Below are positions 17,927-28,045 of a DNA stretch of 64,000 bases, one piece after another. Both the position numbers and the translations under genes were made by a program. The stretch's first letter is position 1, and each line of letters starts with the position of its first letter. Under the pieces are notes generated by a model. That model was not told where the DNA came from, did not search any database, and saw only the letters and a list, made by a program, of their open reading frames with translations. Source of the DNA: Oscillospiraceae bacterium (GTDB taxonomy: Bacteria > Bacillota > Clostridia > Saccharofermentanales > Saccharofermentanaceae); the NCBI GenBank assembly GCA_902787975.1, contig CADAIP010000002.1, forward strand, positions 109,508 through 173,507, read 5' to 3'.

Positions 17927-18694
17927 TTATTTCTCAATATACTGAGCAATTACGTCTGACATAGTAAAATAGCCCTTTTCCTTACCGCACATAAACTTTG
18001 CAGCAGTAAGAGCACCCTTGGCAAAGACATCTCTTGTCTGTGCACTGTGACTGATGGTAAGTATCTCTTCATCACTGATAAACATAGCGGAATGCTCACC
18101 TACGATATTACCGCCACGGATTGAAGATATACCGATCTCATTCTTGCTTCTGGCTTTATTTACACTGTGTCTGTCGTAAACATATTCAATATTATCAGGG
18201 ATCTCCTGATCAATGGCTGAAGCGATCATCATTGCAGTTCCAGAAGGAGCATCAAGCTTTCTGTTGTGATGAGCTTCAACGATCTCAATGTCGAATTCGG
18301 GATAAAGAATTCTTGTAGCCTGCTTTGCAAGCTCTACCATCATGTTGATTCCAAGACTCATGTTAGCTGACTTGAAAACAGCAATCTTCTCGGAAGCTTC
18401 AAGAATGCTTGCAACTGTATCATCCGAAAGAGCTGTTGTGCAGCAGATGAAAGGCTTATTGCGGTTAAGAGCAAACTCAAGGACACCGGGAACAGCCTTT
18501 GCATTGGAGAAATCGATAATGACATCGAAATCCTCTGTGCACTCATTAAGGCTTGTATATACCGGGAATCCATAGTTTGAGTTTTCGATAATGTCTCCGC
18601 CGGCGACGATCCTATAATCAGGGTTGTTTTCGCAGAGGGCAGCAATAGCCTTACCCATTCTTCCGCAGCAACCGTTTAAGAAAATATTGACCAT
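17927..18694 (-). CDS. dapB: 4-hydroxy-tetrahydrodipicolinate reductase
   Basis: 255 aa from the ATG at 18694, which has CAGGAG 6 nt upstream; the longer reading frame would overlap dapA. NAD(P)H-dependent second step of the diaminopimelate/lysine pathway. N-terminal dinucleotide-binding LNGCCGRMGKA, CTTALS, and the substrate/catalytic block EAHHNRKLDAPSGTA (with the family's His-His and Lys) are present. Two bases of neighbouring spacing to dapA, in the usual dapA-dapB order. Confidence 0.97.
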   Translation of the reverse strand: MVNIFLNGCCGRMGKAIAALCENNPDYRIVAGGDIIENSNYGFPVYTSLNECTEDFDVIIDFSNAKAVPGVLEFALNRNKPFICCTTALSDDTVASILEASEKIAVFKSANMSLGINMMVELAKQATRILYPEFDIEIVEAHHNRKLDAPSGTAMMIASAIDQEIPDNIEYVYDRHSVNKARSKNEIGISSIRGGNIVGEHSAMFISDEEILTISHSAQTRDVFAKGALTAAKFMCGKEKGYFTMSDVIAQYIEK

Positions 18695-18713
18695 TTTAAA
18701 CTCCTGAAAATTA

Positions 18714-19622
18714 TTACTTACCGACAAAGCTGTTCATTGCAGAAGTATCATACTGTGAAAGAACTTCTACAACCTTATCGTGGTTTGCCTTGCTCATCTC
18801 GCAGAGAGGAAGTCTGCAGGGACCTGCATTCCATCCGAGAATGTTCATTGCTTCCTTAACAGGAATAGGATTTACCTCACAGAACATAGCCTTAACGAGA
18901 GGAATGAAACCGATCTGTGCATTCCTTGCATCTTCGATGTTGCCATCAATGTAATCGTGGATCATCTTTGAAGTTTCCTTAGGAAGGATGTTAGCAATTA
19001 CAGAGATAACGCCCTTGGCACCGAGGGAGATCATGGGAACTGCAAGTCCGTCCTCACCGGAATACAGAGCATATCTGTCACCGCAGAGGCTGTAGATCTC
19101 AGGAACCTGTCCGAAATTGCACTCCTTTACGCCAACGATATTCTCATAAACGGAAAGTCTCTTTAAAAGCTCAGGGCTGATGTTAACGTTCGTTCTTGAA
19201 GGAACGTTATAAAGGATAATCGGAAGCTCAGGTACAGCTTCAGCGATCTTAGCGTAGTGACGGAAAAGACCTTCCTGTGTGCACTTGTTATAGTAAGGAG
19301 TTACGAGCAAAGCAGCATCAGCGCCGAGCTCATATGCCTTCTTTGTGAGTTCAATACCGAAAGCAGTATCGTTAGAACCTGTTCCGGCAATAACGGGAAC
19401 ACGGCCTGCAACAGTATCTACAGCACACTTGATAGCTTCTATATGCTCTTCTTCAGTCATAGTAGCAGCTTCACCGGTAGAACCGCAGATGATGATAGAA
19501 TCGATGCCCTGCTTTATCTGGAACTCGATAAGCTTCTTAAGCTCCTCGAAATTGATTCCGCCGTCTTCAAAAAACGGAGTAACGATAGCAACACCGGCAC
19601 CGACAAATACAGGCTTGGACAT
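18714..19622 (-). CDS. dapA: 4-hydroxy-tetrahydrodipicolinate synthase
   Basis: 302 aa TIM-barrel lyase that condenses pyruvate with aspartate semialdehyde, the committed step to diaminopimelate for peptidoglycan and lysine. Schiff-base Lys166 in GVKECNFG, catalytic Tyr138 in LYNVPSRTN and the GSTGEAATMTEEEH block (47-60) are present. SD GGGAGG upstream of the ATG. First gene of dapA-dapB-yajC. No lysine riboswitch fits in the ~60-nt leader. Confidence 0.97.
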   Translation of the reverse strand: MSKPVFVGAGVAIVTPFFEDGGINFEELKKLIEFQIKQGIDSIIICGSTGEAATMTEEEHIEAIKCAVDTVAGRVPVIAGTGSNDTAFGIELTKKAYELGADAALLVTPYYNKCTQEGLFRHYAKIAEAVPELPIILYNVPSRTNVNISPELLKRLSVYENIVGVKECNFGQVPEIYSLCGDRYALYSGEDGLAVPMISLGAKGVISVIANILPKETSKMIHDYIDGNIEDARNAQIGFIPLVKAMFCEVNPIPVKEAMNILGWNAGPCRLPLCEMSKANHDKVVEVLSQYDTSAMNSFVGK

Positions 19623-19690
19623 ATGAATGCCTCCCTAAAATTATTTACAAAAAGTGGTTAAAATGCCTGAAAGCGCATTCTGACTGTTGA

Positions 19691-19720
19691 ATTCTAACAC
19701 CTTATATTATAATTAGTCAA
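19691..19720 (-). promoter_or_regulatory. Probable dapA promoter
   Basis: Minus strand TTGACT (19715-19720), 18-nt spacer, TAGAAT (19691-19696); the start would be near 19684, leaving a ~60-nt leader to the dapA ATG. Confidence 0.6.
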
Positions 19721-19774
19721 TTTATACTTCTGGGGTGCACATATGTACTTCCACAGCGTACAATTCAAGGCTTA

Positions 19775-22051
19775 TCAGCCGTCCTGAGGGTCGTTATCGA
19801 ACGACATCGGGTACTTCGTATGATCGAAGTCCTCAATGAGTCTTTTAAACACTCCGTTAATGGCAGACTTATTAACTGCCTTAATGACAAAGGACATTCT
19901 GTATCTTCCCCTGAGCTCATATATGACGCAAGGAACGGGACCAAAAACCTCAAACTGATATTTGGGATCCTGGTATCCGGTGAAATCCCTAAGATACTTC
20001 GCAAGCTCATTAGCCCTTTTAATAAGCAGTTCCTCATCCTCCAAAGACAGGACTATCTCGCCTATTGCCTTATAAGGCGGGAGCCTTAGCTTATTTCTGT
20101 ATTCTATCTCCTGTTCATAGAAAGCCCTGTAATTCTGGGTGCAAGCAAACTTAAATAACGGCTGGTCAGGGTTATAACTCTGGATAAATACCTGGCCCGG
20201 CGCATCTCCCCTTCCTGCTCTTCCGGCAGCCTGGGTTATAAGCTGAAATGCCCTCTCGGAAGCTTTAAACGAAGAAGAAGCAAGCATGAGGTCGGCACCA
20301 AGAACGCCTACAACCGTTACATCAGGAAAATCCAGACCTTTTGCGATCATCTGTGTTCCTATGAGTATAGAAGCTTCTCTGTTTGCGAACTTCTCGATTA
20401 TCTCTTTGTGAGCACCGGGAGTCATGGTTGAATCCTGGTCCATTCTCAATACCTTCTCATGCGGGAACACCGTATGAAGGAACTCTTCGAGCTGCTGTGT
20501 TCCGAATCCTGCTTTGGTAAAATGATTGCCGTTACAGACTGAACATCTGGCTTCATATGAAGGAATAGTATAACCGCAGTAATGACAGATAAGACTCTGT
20601 GTTCCGCTTCGCCTGTTATTGTGAAGCGTCATGGCAACTGAACAGTTCTTACATGTAACCGGTTCACCGCAGTCTTCACATATAAGAGTCCTCGAAAAAC
20701 CTCTTCTGTTCAAAAGAAGAATAACCTGCTTATTTTCTGAGAATGCAACGGACATGGCCTGTCTTAACGGCAGTGAGAGCATATCACCGCTTCCGAGCTT
20801 GATCTGCTCTTTCATATCAACGGGAATTATCTCCGGAAGCTTGGCTTCCTGTCTTGCTCTCTGCTTAAGTTCAAGCAATTTGAAAGCACCCATTTGTGCA
20901 GCATAAAAGCTCTCAACCGAAGGTGTAGCAGAACCTAATACAACACTGCATCCCGTGATCTTGGATCTCATTCTTGCGATATCTCTTGCAGAATATCTCG
21001 GATGGGATTCAGCTTTATAAGAACCATCGTGTTCCTCATCAAGAATTATAAGTCTTAAGTTCCTGGCAGGAGCAAACACACCGCTTCTCGGTCCTACAAT
21101 GACTTTAGCCTTTCCGGTCCTGATGTTGTCCCATTGTTCATAGCGCTGTTTATCGGTCAGTCTGCTGTGAAGAACGGCAACACTGTCACCAAGTCTTCCC
21201 TTGATCCAATTGATGGTCTGCGGAGTAAGGGATATCTCGGGGACCATATAGATAACGCTTCCGCCTTCAGATATAACTTTCTTGGCTATATTCAGATAAA
21301 CTTCCGTTTTACCGCTGCCGGTAATACCGAATAAAAGATATGTATTCTCTTTTCTCTCTTCTATACCGCTGAATATCTCACCAATGGCTTTCTTCTGCTC
21401 ATCGCTGAGATCGTATTCTTCAGTGAACTTACCACCGGGAGTATCGCCAGTGGTTACGGCGGGACTTACATAGTCTGAAGACTCCTTAACAAGTCTTACA
21501 AGACCCTTATCTTCAAGTGCTTTTACCTGAGCCGTAGAACAGTTAACAGATGCCAATAATTCTTTGCGCGAGACTTTACCCTGCGCAAGAAGATACTCAA
21601 GAATATTGATGTGGGCAACAGATCTAAGCGTCTCACTTTCAAGTACACTAACGGCTGTCTGTTCTGATACCAGTTCAACGAACACTTCAACCGGATTCTT
21701 GTGATTAACAACACACGACGGCACCATGAGTTCTACTACATCGCCTTTGGTGCAGTTGAATCTGTCACTTATCTTATCGATCAGCTCGATCTGGTCGGGA
21801 TTAAGTACAGGCCTTGCTGATATGACAGAACCTATGTCTTTTACAACACTCTCATCGCCTTCAAAAGAATCCTTAAGTTCAACTACTACAGCGCATCTTT
21901 GGGAGTCACCTTTTCCAAACGGGACATTTACAAGAGAACCTGCTACGACGGTGCCTGAAAGATCTTCAGGCACACGATACGTAAACAGTTTATCTGTCTG
22001 TCTTACCGCTCCTCTTAAGATAACGCTGCAATACACTAAGTCTAACCTCAC
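19775..22051 (-). CDS. priA: Primosomal replication-restart helicase
   Basis: 758 aa, starts at GTG (22051) in a GTGA overlap with the polC stop. 3'-to-5' DNA helicase that reloads the replisome at stalled forks. N-terminal DNA-binding domain (1-~110), Walker A GITGSGKT (242-249), DEEH box (338-341), and a zinc-binding insert with CEDCGEPVTCKNC and CHYCGYTIPSYEARC plus CxxC, then helicase motifs V-VI (GTQMIAKGLDFPDV, TQAAGRAGRGD). A GGCTTATCAGCC palindrome over the stop codon might weakly terminate. Its coupling to polC joins restart and elongation in one operon. Confidence 0.97.
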   Translation of the reverse strand: MRLDLVYCSVILRGAVRQTDKLFTYRVPEDLSGTVVAGSLVNVPFGKGDSQRCAVVVELKDSFEGDESVVKDIGSVISARPVLNPDQIELIDKISDRFNCTKGDVVELMVPSCVVNHKNPVEVFVELVSEQTAVSVLESETLRSVAHINILEYLLAQGKVSRKELLASVNCSTAQVKALEDKGLVRLVKESSDYVSPAVTTGDTPGGKFTEEYDLSDEQKKAIGEIFSGIEERKENTYLLFGITGSGKTEVYLNIAKKVISEGGSVIYMVPEISLTPQTINWIKGRLGDSVAVLHSRLTDKQRYEQWDNIRTGKAKVIVGPRSGVFAPARNLRLIILDEEHDGSYKAESHPRYSARDIARMRSKITGCSVVLGSATPSVESFYAAQMGAFKLLELKQRARQEAKLPEIIPVDMKEQIKLGSGDMLSLPLRQAMSVAFSENKQVILLLNRRGFSRTLICEDCGEPVTCKNCSVAMTLHNNRRSGTQSLICHYCGYTIPSYEARCSVCNGNHFTKAGFGTQQLEEFLHTVFPHEKVLRMDQDSTMTPGAHKEIIEKFANREASILIGTQMIAKGLDFPDVTVVGVLGADLMLASSSFKASERAFQLITQAAGRAGRGDAPGQVFIQSYNPDQPLFKFACTQNYRAFYEQEIEYRNKLRLPPYKAIGEIVLSLEDEELLIKRANELAKYLRDFTGYQDPKYQFEVFGPVPCVIYELRGRYRMSFVIKAVNKSAINGVFKRLIEDFDHTKYPMSFDNDPQDG

Positions 22052-25000
22052 ATAAGATCAAACAGATTGATCTGGGCACTCTCAGGAAGATCATCAAGGA
22101 TTCCGCCGTAGTCCAAAAGCTTCTGTGTAACAGACTGACCTACACCGGTTCTCTTCATGAAATCATCACGGTTCTTAAAAGGTGCTTCAGCCCTTGCTTT
22201 TTCGATAGCTTCACCGTTTGCAGGAGAAACAGCTGGAATAGCACAGAACGGTGGTCTTATGAGTTTGGGACCTGCTTTAGCGAACTTCTTGCCGAGTGAA
22301 TCATTAAGAGTTATGGGCGCAAAAGTTATTCCTCTTGCATACATTTCTTCTACAAGTTCATAGAAGTAATACTTGAGTTTTGTATTCGGATCGCCCTTTG
22401 CATGCATCTCGTCAGCAAGTTCAATTCTTCTCTTCTTTACCTTTTCAGGTCCGTGGCACATATCGTCAGCATTAAAAAGACCTTCACCTCTGTGAGTAAA
22501 GAATGAGCAGTAGTATTCTTCCGGATAATATACCTTAAACCAGGCTACACGAAGAGTAGAGATTGAATATGCGGCAGCATGCGCCTTAGGGAACATGTAC
22601 TTGATCTTCTGACATGATTCAATATACCAGTCAGGAACACCGCAATTTTTCATCTCTTCAACATACTGAGGCCATTTCTCAACTTTGCCTGCAGCAACCT
22701 TACCTTTACGTACACCTTCCATGATGTCGAATGCATCCTTATTGGGAAGTCCCCAGTAAATAAGGCTTGTCATAATGGAGTCACGGCATCCGATAACAGA
22801 ATTAAGGTCACATGTACCTGCTCTGATAAGATCCTGGGCATTACCCGTCCATACGTCTGTACCATGTGAAAGACCCATGAGCTGTACGAGATCGTAGAAC
22901 CTTGTAGGCTTTGTCTCTTTGATCATGCCGCGGGCCATGTTGGTTCCAAGCTCTGAAAGACCCAATGTCGCAGAACCTGCATCGGTAGCATCTATCGGGA
23001 AGCCCAAAGCATCCGTGCTGACAAGAAGGCTCATTACCTTCTCATCTGGAATCGGAATATCAGTAATGTTTACTCCAGTAATATCACTTAGCATTCTCAA
23101 TACAGTAGGATCGGCATGTCCGAGAATATCAAGCTTAAGGATAGTATCGTGCATCGCACGGAAGTCGAAGTGCGTAGTAATGATTCCGCAATCAGTTTTA
23201 TTTGCCGGGAACTGGATAGGCGTAAATTCATAGATATCCATTTCCTTGGCAATAACGACGATACCACCGGGATGCTGGGATGTTGTTCTCTTAACGCCGA
23301 TGATGTCTCTTGCCATAAATGCGAGATGTGCCTGTGTGAAAGGTTCGCCCTTCTCTTCACAGATCTTACGGCACACACCATAAGCGTTCTTATCCTGGTA
23401 AGCACCGATCGTTCCGGCCTTGAACGTATGAGTCCCGCCGAACAGCACGCCAACATAAGCATGCGCTCTCGGCTGATACTCACCGGAGAAGTTAAGGTCG
23501 ATATCAGGCTGCTTATCTCCTTTGAATCCGAGGAATGTCTCGAAAGGAATATCCTGACCATCCGGTATCAGCGGTTCACCGCATTCAGGACAGTTCTTCG
23601 GCGGAAGGTCATATCCTGAACCAAACTTACCGCTGTTATCGAATTCAGCATAGTTACACTTCTTACATCTGTAATGCGGAGGCAGAGGGTTAACTTCAGA
23701 AATACCGCACATAGTGGCAGCAAATGAGGAACCAACTGAACCTCTGGAACCTACAACATATCCGTCATTATTGGACTTCTTAACGAGTCTGTATGCGATG
23801 TAGTACATGATCGCATAACCATTGTTGATAATGGAATCAAGCTCTCTGTCGAGTCTTGCCTTAACGACTTCGTTAAGAACGCCCTTATGACGATACATAC
23901 GGTTAGCCTTTGTATAAGCGATATCTCTTACATCGGCTGCAGCTCTTGCAATCTGCGGAGGATAAGATCCGTCAGGGAACGGCTTGATTCCGAAGTCGAT
24001 CATGTCGGCGATCATGTTGGTGTTATCTACAACAACTTCCATCGCCTTTTCTTCACCAAGATACTTGAATTCTTCGAGCATCTCATCAGTGGTTCTGAAA
24101 TACAGATCACTCTGCATCTCAGCATCATCAAATCCCATGCTCATAAGCATGTACTTTCTGTAACGGCCGTCTTCCTTGTTGAGGAAATGAGAGTCGGTCG
24201 TAGCACATACAGGCATGCCGTGATCGTCTGCAGTCTCTACAAGCAGCTCATTGATAATACGGATGTCGTCCTCGTTCATCGGAGTTGTTCCCGTATCTGA
24301 TTTAGAAGGATCCTGTCTTGTAATGAACATGTTGTTGCAAAGAGGCTGGATCTCCACATAGTCGTAAAGACTTAATATCTTTGCGAACTCTTCTGAATCT
24401 TTCAGGAAATCTCTTGTTGCCTGTCTGTCCTTATTTAAGGACCTGTATTTGGAAATGACATATCTGTATATTTCACCACGCTCGCAGGCACCGCCGACAA
24501 TAATGCCGGACTTGAAATACTTGAGCAGACTCTTGGGCGTTCTGGGTCTTCTCGAATAGTAATGAATCTGTGATTCAGAGACAATACGATAAAGGTTATA
24601 AAGGCCCATATTAGAACGCACTAGATAAATGATGTGATACATTGGCGTAATAGGCAGCTTATTAGTGTCTTTATCGTTTGTCTTAATTCTTGCAGGAGTA
24701 TAATGTCCAACTTTATAGTTAATATCAAGAGCATCAACAGTCCCCGCATCCGCAAGGCATAAAGCAAGCAAAGATGCTGACTTATAACATGCAGTAAACA
24801 TCTCATCAAATTCACTGCCGTCTGCAGTGTAAGTGAACATCGTGCCCTTAGCACTTAATGCTTCGTCAACTGTCTTATATTCACCCTTATAGAATGTCTC
24901 AAGAATATCTTCATCAGAAGTAGCAGGCATAAGGAACTTATGTCGATAATAGACCTTATCTTCAATGTTGATTCCATAACCGGCACGGCGAAGGAAAGCA

Positions 25001-26994
25001 AGCGTCGTGAAGATATCAGGACCTGTTATATATGAATCACCGATGAATTCGAGAAGTTCTCCCATTGCAAAATATGAATCGCAAGGTTCTCCCGTACCGG
25101 GGTAGATTGCATCTTCAAATTCAGCATGGAAATCAGCCACATGCTCGAAAACAAGCTCAGAAGGAATAACTTCATCTGTACCATCAGTGTATTCATCTTT
25201 AATATCACGCTCGATATTTACGGTCATGCCTAATGGTTCATGAGGCTCCAAAGGCTTCTTGGTGATATTCTCATCTCTCAATTTTTCGGGGACTTCATCA
25301 GGATCCCAAAGAGACTTATCAATATCGTGGGATGCAAATTCCATTGCATCCTGATCAGATTCACCCTCTTCTTCCGGCTTAACAGCCTTGTAGCCCTTCA
25401 GTCTGTATTTGGATGCACAGACAGATGTAAATGTATCACGCAGGGCATCGTCACCATTGCGCTTGATAACAATGGAAACGAATGAACCGACTGCCTTGGG
25501 TTTGAAAATGAAGTTCAGTGAAGCATCATCATCAACATCTGAAGGTTTGATCTTATCGTTCTTAACATCATAAGGAAGGTTATAGAAAACCGTAGGACCG
25601 TCATCTACAAGATATCCTTCGCAACCGAGGATACACTTGATAGGTGCTTCACCTGTCTCCTTACGCTTTTTATTGATGCCTTTAGCTGCCTCAAATACAT
25701 GAGGGAACGCCTGAACTACGCCGTGGTCAGTAACCGCACATGCCGAATGGCCGAATTGGGCCGCCAGCTTGATGAGATCAGCAGGCTCTGTCGTGGCATC
25801 ACTCTCACTCATCTTGGTGTGCACGTGAAGTTCTACCCTCTTGCGTTCTGCAGTATCTTTTCTCTTCGGCGGTTTTTCAGCACTGAAGAATCCTGATACC
25901 TTAAGACACTTATCACCTGTAAATGAGTCGTTCTCGACATTACCCTGGATGCCGATATAACCGCCCTTACCGAATTCTTTCTGGAATCCGTCAGCTTCTT
26001 CAGGCTTTAAGAAAGCAATACATGATATACCGTCCGTATCATCAAGGCACATGAACTTAACGATTACGCTTCTGCCCGTTTTGGCAAGCTTAAATGAATC
26101 CTCGTTAAATATCAGATTACCTGCGATATTAACGTCAAAACAGCCTATCGTAAGATCAGATATCTTCATGAAAGTAGCCTGTTTCTTTACACGTCCGTAA
26201 AGCTGGTTATCAGCATTGGCCTGTGCCTTATAATCGAATTTCTTTTCTTCCTGTTTTGCTTCTTTTCTGGCCTGTTGAGCTTTAGCTTCCCAGGAATCTT
26301 TTGCAACAGGTTTTGCTTCTGCATCACCTGTTTTTTCATCTTTCTTTTTCTTTGAACCTTTATTAGGTTTTTCTTCTACATATTCAATGTCAGGGAAAAC
26401 CATTCTTCCCTCTTCTATCGCACGGATAACATCGTCATCCTGAGATATATCCATACCGGCCATATCATGGTCATGGCAAAGGATCTCGCATCTGCATGAG
26501 ATCTCGTTACCGACACAAATGGTGTTGGCATCAATAATGGCAGATGTAAGTGACTGCTTATCTTCGTTTCCAAGCATGGATGACCAGCCTGATGAGACAT
26601 TTATGTATGAAACATAAGAAAGCGCAGCATTGTCATAATCAATATCAGCCTGGAGACTGATAAAATCGGCAAGGTTCTTAACAGGACCTTCACCGTCACG
26701 GGCTGCATAATATCTTATAAGTCTCTCAATGTTGCTGTAAGCATCAGGCAGATTGGTATAGTCAAAACCATTAAAACAAAAGTTGACCTTGGTACCGAAA
26801 TCCTTCTCGAGCTCACTAACCAAAGTAACAACACTGTTGTTGTACTTAAGAGAATCTATTCCTTCGAGAATGATATTTATAGATGATTTAGCTTTGTAGA
26901 TATCAACCTTAACTACATAAAGCTCATCTAAATCCTTATACTTATCTGAATCTACATTGAACAGTTCAAGTAGTTTTACTCTTTTCTTCTCCAA
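22048..26994 (-). CDS. polC: DNA polymerase III alpha subunit, PolC type, with degenerate exonuclease domain
   Basis: 1648 aa, about 200 longer than B. subtilis PolC; starts at TTG inside the ispG gene (29-nt overlap). N-terminal domain (1-~210), charged linker (~211-262), OB fold (~265-375), PHP domain split around an exonuclease-like insert (~387-940), polymerase core with catalytic Asp1164 and Asp1166 (PDIDLNFSGEY), zinc site Cys1110-Cys1113-Cys1135-Cys1138, ISQHP-type palm motifs and C-terminal helix-hairpin-helix. The insert (~504-745) aligns in order with DnaQ-like exonuclease, but Exo I reads IVIKRNG instead of FDVETTG, Exo II lacks its Asp and Exo III lacks its His and Asp. All nine PHP metal-ligand positions are filled: His390, His392, Asp399, His424, Glu459, His811, Cys837, Asp934, His936. 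A ~70-residue acidic stretch (~535-605) lies in the dead domain. Confidence 0.95.
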   Translation of the reverse strand: MEKKRVKLLELFNVDSDKYKDLDELYVVKVDIYKAKSSINIILEGIDSLKYNNSVVTLVSELEKDFGTKVNFCFNGFDYTNLPDAYSNIERLIRYYAARDGEGPVKNLADFISLQADIDYDNAALSYVSYINVSSGWSSMLGNEDKQSLTSAIIDANTICVGNEISCRCEILCHDHDMAGMDISQDDDVIRAIEEGRMVFPDIEYVEEKPNKGSKKKKDEKTGDAEAKPVAKDSWEAKAQQARKEAKQEEKKFDYKAQANADNQLYGRVKKQATFMKISDLTIGCFDVNIAGNLIFNEDSFKLAKTGRSVIVKFMCLDDTDGISCIAFLKPEEADGFQKEFGKGGYIGIQGNVENDSFTGDKCLKVSGFFSAEKPPKRKDTAERKRVELHVHTKMSESDATTEPADLIKLAAQFGHSACAVTDHGVVQAFPHVFEAAKGINKKRKETGEAPIKCILGCEGYLVDDGPTVFYNLPYDVKNDKIKPSDVDDDASLNFIFKPKAVGSFVSIVIKRNGDDALRDTFTSVCASKYRLKGYKAVKPEEEGESDQDAMEFASHDIDKSLWDPDEVPEKLRDENITKKPLEPHEPLGMTVNIERDIKDEYTDGTDEVIPSELVFEHVADFHAEFEDAIYPGTGEPCDSYFAMGELLEFIGDSYITGPDIFTTLAFLRRAGYGINIEDKVYYRHKFLMPATSDEDILETFYKGEYKTVDEALSAKGTMFTYTADGSEFDEMFTACYKSASLLALCLADAGTVDALDINYKVGHYTPARIKTNDKDTNKLPITPMYHIIYLVRSNMGLYNLYRIVSESQIHYYSRRPRTPKSLLKYFKSGIIVGGACERGEIYRYVISKYRSLNKDRQATRDFLKDSEEFAKILSLYDYVEIQPLCNNMFITRQDPSKSDTGTTPMNEDDIRIINELLVETADDHGMPVCATTDSHFLNKEDGRYRKYMLMSMGFDDAEMQSDLYFRTTDEMLEEFKYLGEEKAMEVVVDNTNMIADMIDFGIKPFPDGSYPPQIARAAADVRDIAYTKANRMYRHKGVLNEVVKARLDRELDSIINNGYAIMYYIAYRLVKKSNNDGYVVGSRGSVGSSFAATMCGISEVNPLPPHYRCKKCNYAEFDNSGKFGSGYDLPPKNCPECGEPLIPDGQDIPFETFLGFKGDKQPDIDLNFSGEYQPRAHAYVGVLFGGTHTFKAGTIGAYQDKNAYGVCRKICEEKGEPFTQAHLAFMARDIIGVKRTTSQHPGGIVVIAKEMDIYEFTPIQFPANKTDCGIITTHFDFRAMHDTILKLDILGHADPTVLRMLSDITGVNITDIPIPDEKVMSLLVSTDALGFPIDATDAGSATLGLSELGTNMARGMIKETKPTRFYDLVQLMGLSHGTDVWTGNAQDLIRAGTCDLNSVIGCRDSIMTSLIYWGLPNKDAFDIMEGVRKGKVAAGKVEKWPQYVEEMKNCGVPDWYIESCQKIKYMFPKAHAAAYSISTLRVAWFKVYYPEEYYCSFFTHRGEGLFNADDMCHGPEKVKKRRIELADEMHAKGDPNTKLKYYFYELVEEMYARGITFAPITLNDSLGKKFAKAGPKLIRPPFCAIPAVSPANGEAIEKARAEAPFKNRDDFMKRTGVGQSVTQKLLDYGGILDDLPESAQINLFDLM

Positions 26995-28027
26995 CTCTGA
27001 TCACTTCCCTTACAAATTCTTCAACCGCGACTGATGCCGGTATTTTTCTTACCGGCACGCCTTTCTCAAATAATACGAATTCGTCTTTGCCGCCGGCGAT
27101 TCCTATATCGCATTCTCTGGCTTCACCGGGACCGTTTACAACACAGCCCATAACGGCAACCTTCAGGTTATAGGGAAGTTTTGAGACCTTCTGTTCTATC
27201 TGTCCTGCCAATTCAATCAGAGGAACCTGTGTTCTTCCACATGTCGGACAGGAAATAAACGTGATTCCTCCATCTCTGAGATCCAGAGCTTTAAGGATCT
27301 GCTTGGCTGTAATTACTTCATCTACAGGATTGCCTGTAAGAGAAACTCTGATGGTATCACCGATACCTTCCGCAAGAAGAGCGCCGATTCCTACTGCAGA
27401 CTTAATAGCACCTTCCCTGACTGTACCCGCCTCAGTAACACCGACATGAAGCGGATAATCGCAAGACTTTGACAGTATCCTGTAGGTATCGATCGTAAGC
27501 CTTGGGGATGAAGACTTGATGGAAATGACGATATCGTCAAAATCCTGATCTTCAAGAAGCTTAACAGCACCCAAAGCACTCTCAGTCATTGCATCAGCAT
27601 TAACTTCGCCGTACTTTGCCAGTATCTCCCTTGAGATAGAACCGGAATTTACTCCGACACGGATCGGGATGTGGCGTTCTTTACACTTGTCTGCTACAAG
27701 CTTAACATTCTCAGGGCCACCGATATTACCGGGGTTTATCCTGATCTTAGAAGCACCGTTATCGGCTGCCGCGAGAGCAAGTCTGTAATCGAAATGAATA
27801 TCCGCAACAACCGGGATGGGAGACTTAGATGTAATCTCCTTAAGGCTCTCAGCTGCTTCCATGTCGGGAATGGCCACACGTGTGATATCACAGCCGTTAT
27901 CGGCAAGTTCCTGAATCTGGGCTAAAGTTGCGTTTGCATCTCTTGTGTCAGTATTATTCATTGACTGGATCTTTACTGAAGATCCGCCGCCGACTTCAAC
28001 ATTACCGATCAAGACTTTCTTAGTCAT
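26966..28027 (-). CDS. ispG: 4-hydroxy-3-methylbut-2-en-1-yl diphosphate synthase
   Basis: 353 aa. Iron-sulphur enzyme of the MEP isoprenoid pathway, converting MEcPP to HMBPP. TIM-barrel N-terminal half with SVKIQSMNNTDTRD and RINPGNIG; C-terminal 4Fe-4S ligands in SCPTCGRTQVPL and MGCVVNGPGEARECDIG. Bacterial short form without the plant insert. Between rseP (about 18 nt) and polC (overlap), as in many Firmicutes, although proS is not present here. Confidence 0.97.
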   Translation of the reverse strand: MTKKVLIGNVEVGGGSSVKIQSMNNTDTRDANATLAQIQELADNGCDITRVAIPDMEAAESLKEITSKSPIPVVADIHFDYRLALAAADNGASKIRINPGNIGGPENVKLVADKCKERHIPIRVGVNSGSISREILAKYGEVNADAMTESALGAVKLLEDQDFDDIVISIKSSSPRLTIDTYRILSKSCDYPLHVGVTEAGTVREGAIKSAVGIGALLAEGIGDTIRVSLTGNPVDEVITAKQILKALDLRDGGITFISCPTCGRTQVPLIELAGQIEQKVSKLPYNLKVAVMGCVVNGPGEARECDIGIAGGKDEFVLFEKGVPVRKIPASVAVEEFVREVIRVGEEKSKTT

Positions 28028-28045
28028 AATGCTCTCCTAAAACGG

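Noticed and set aside
19623..19774. Lysine riboswitch before dapA
   Set aside because: The leader after the predicted promoter is only ~60 nt and has no L-box features.
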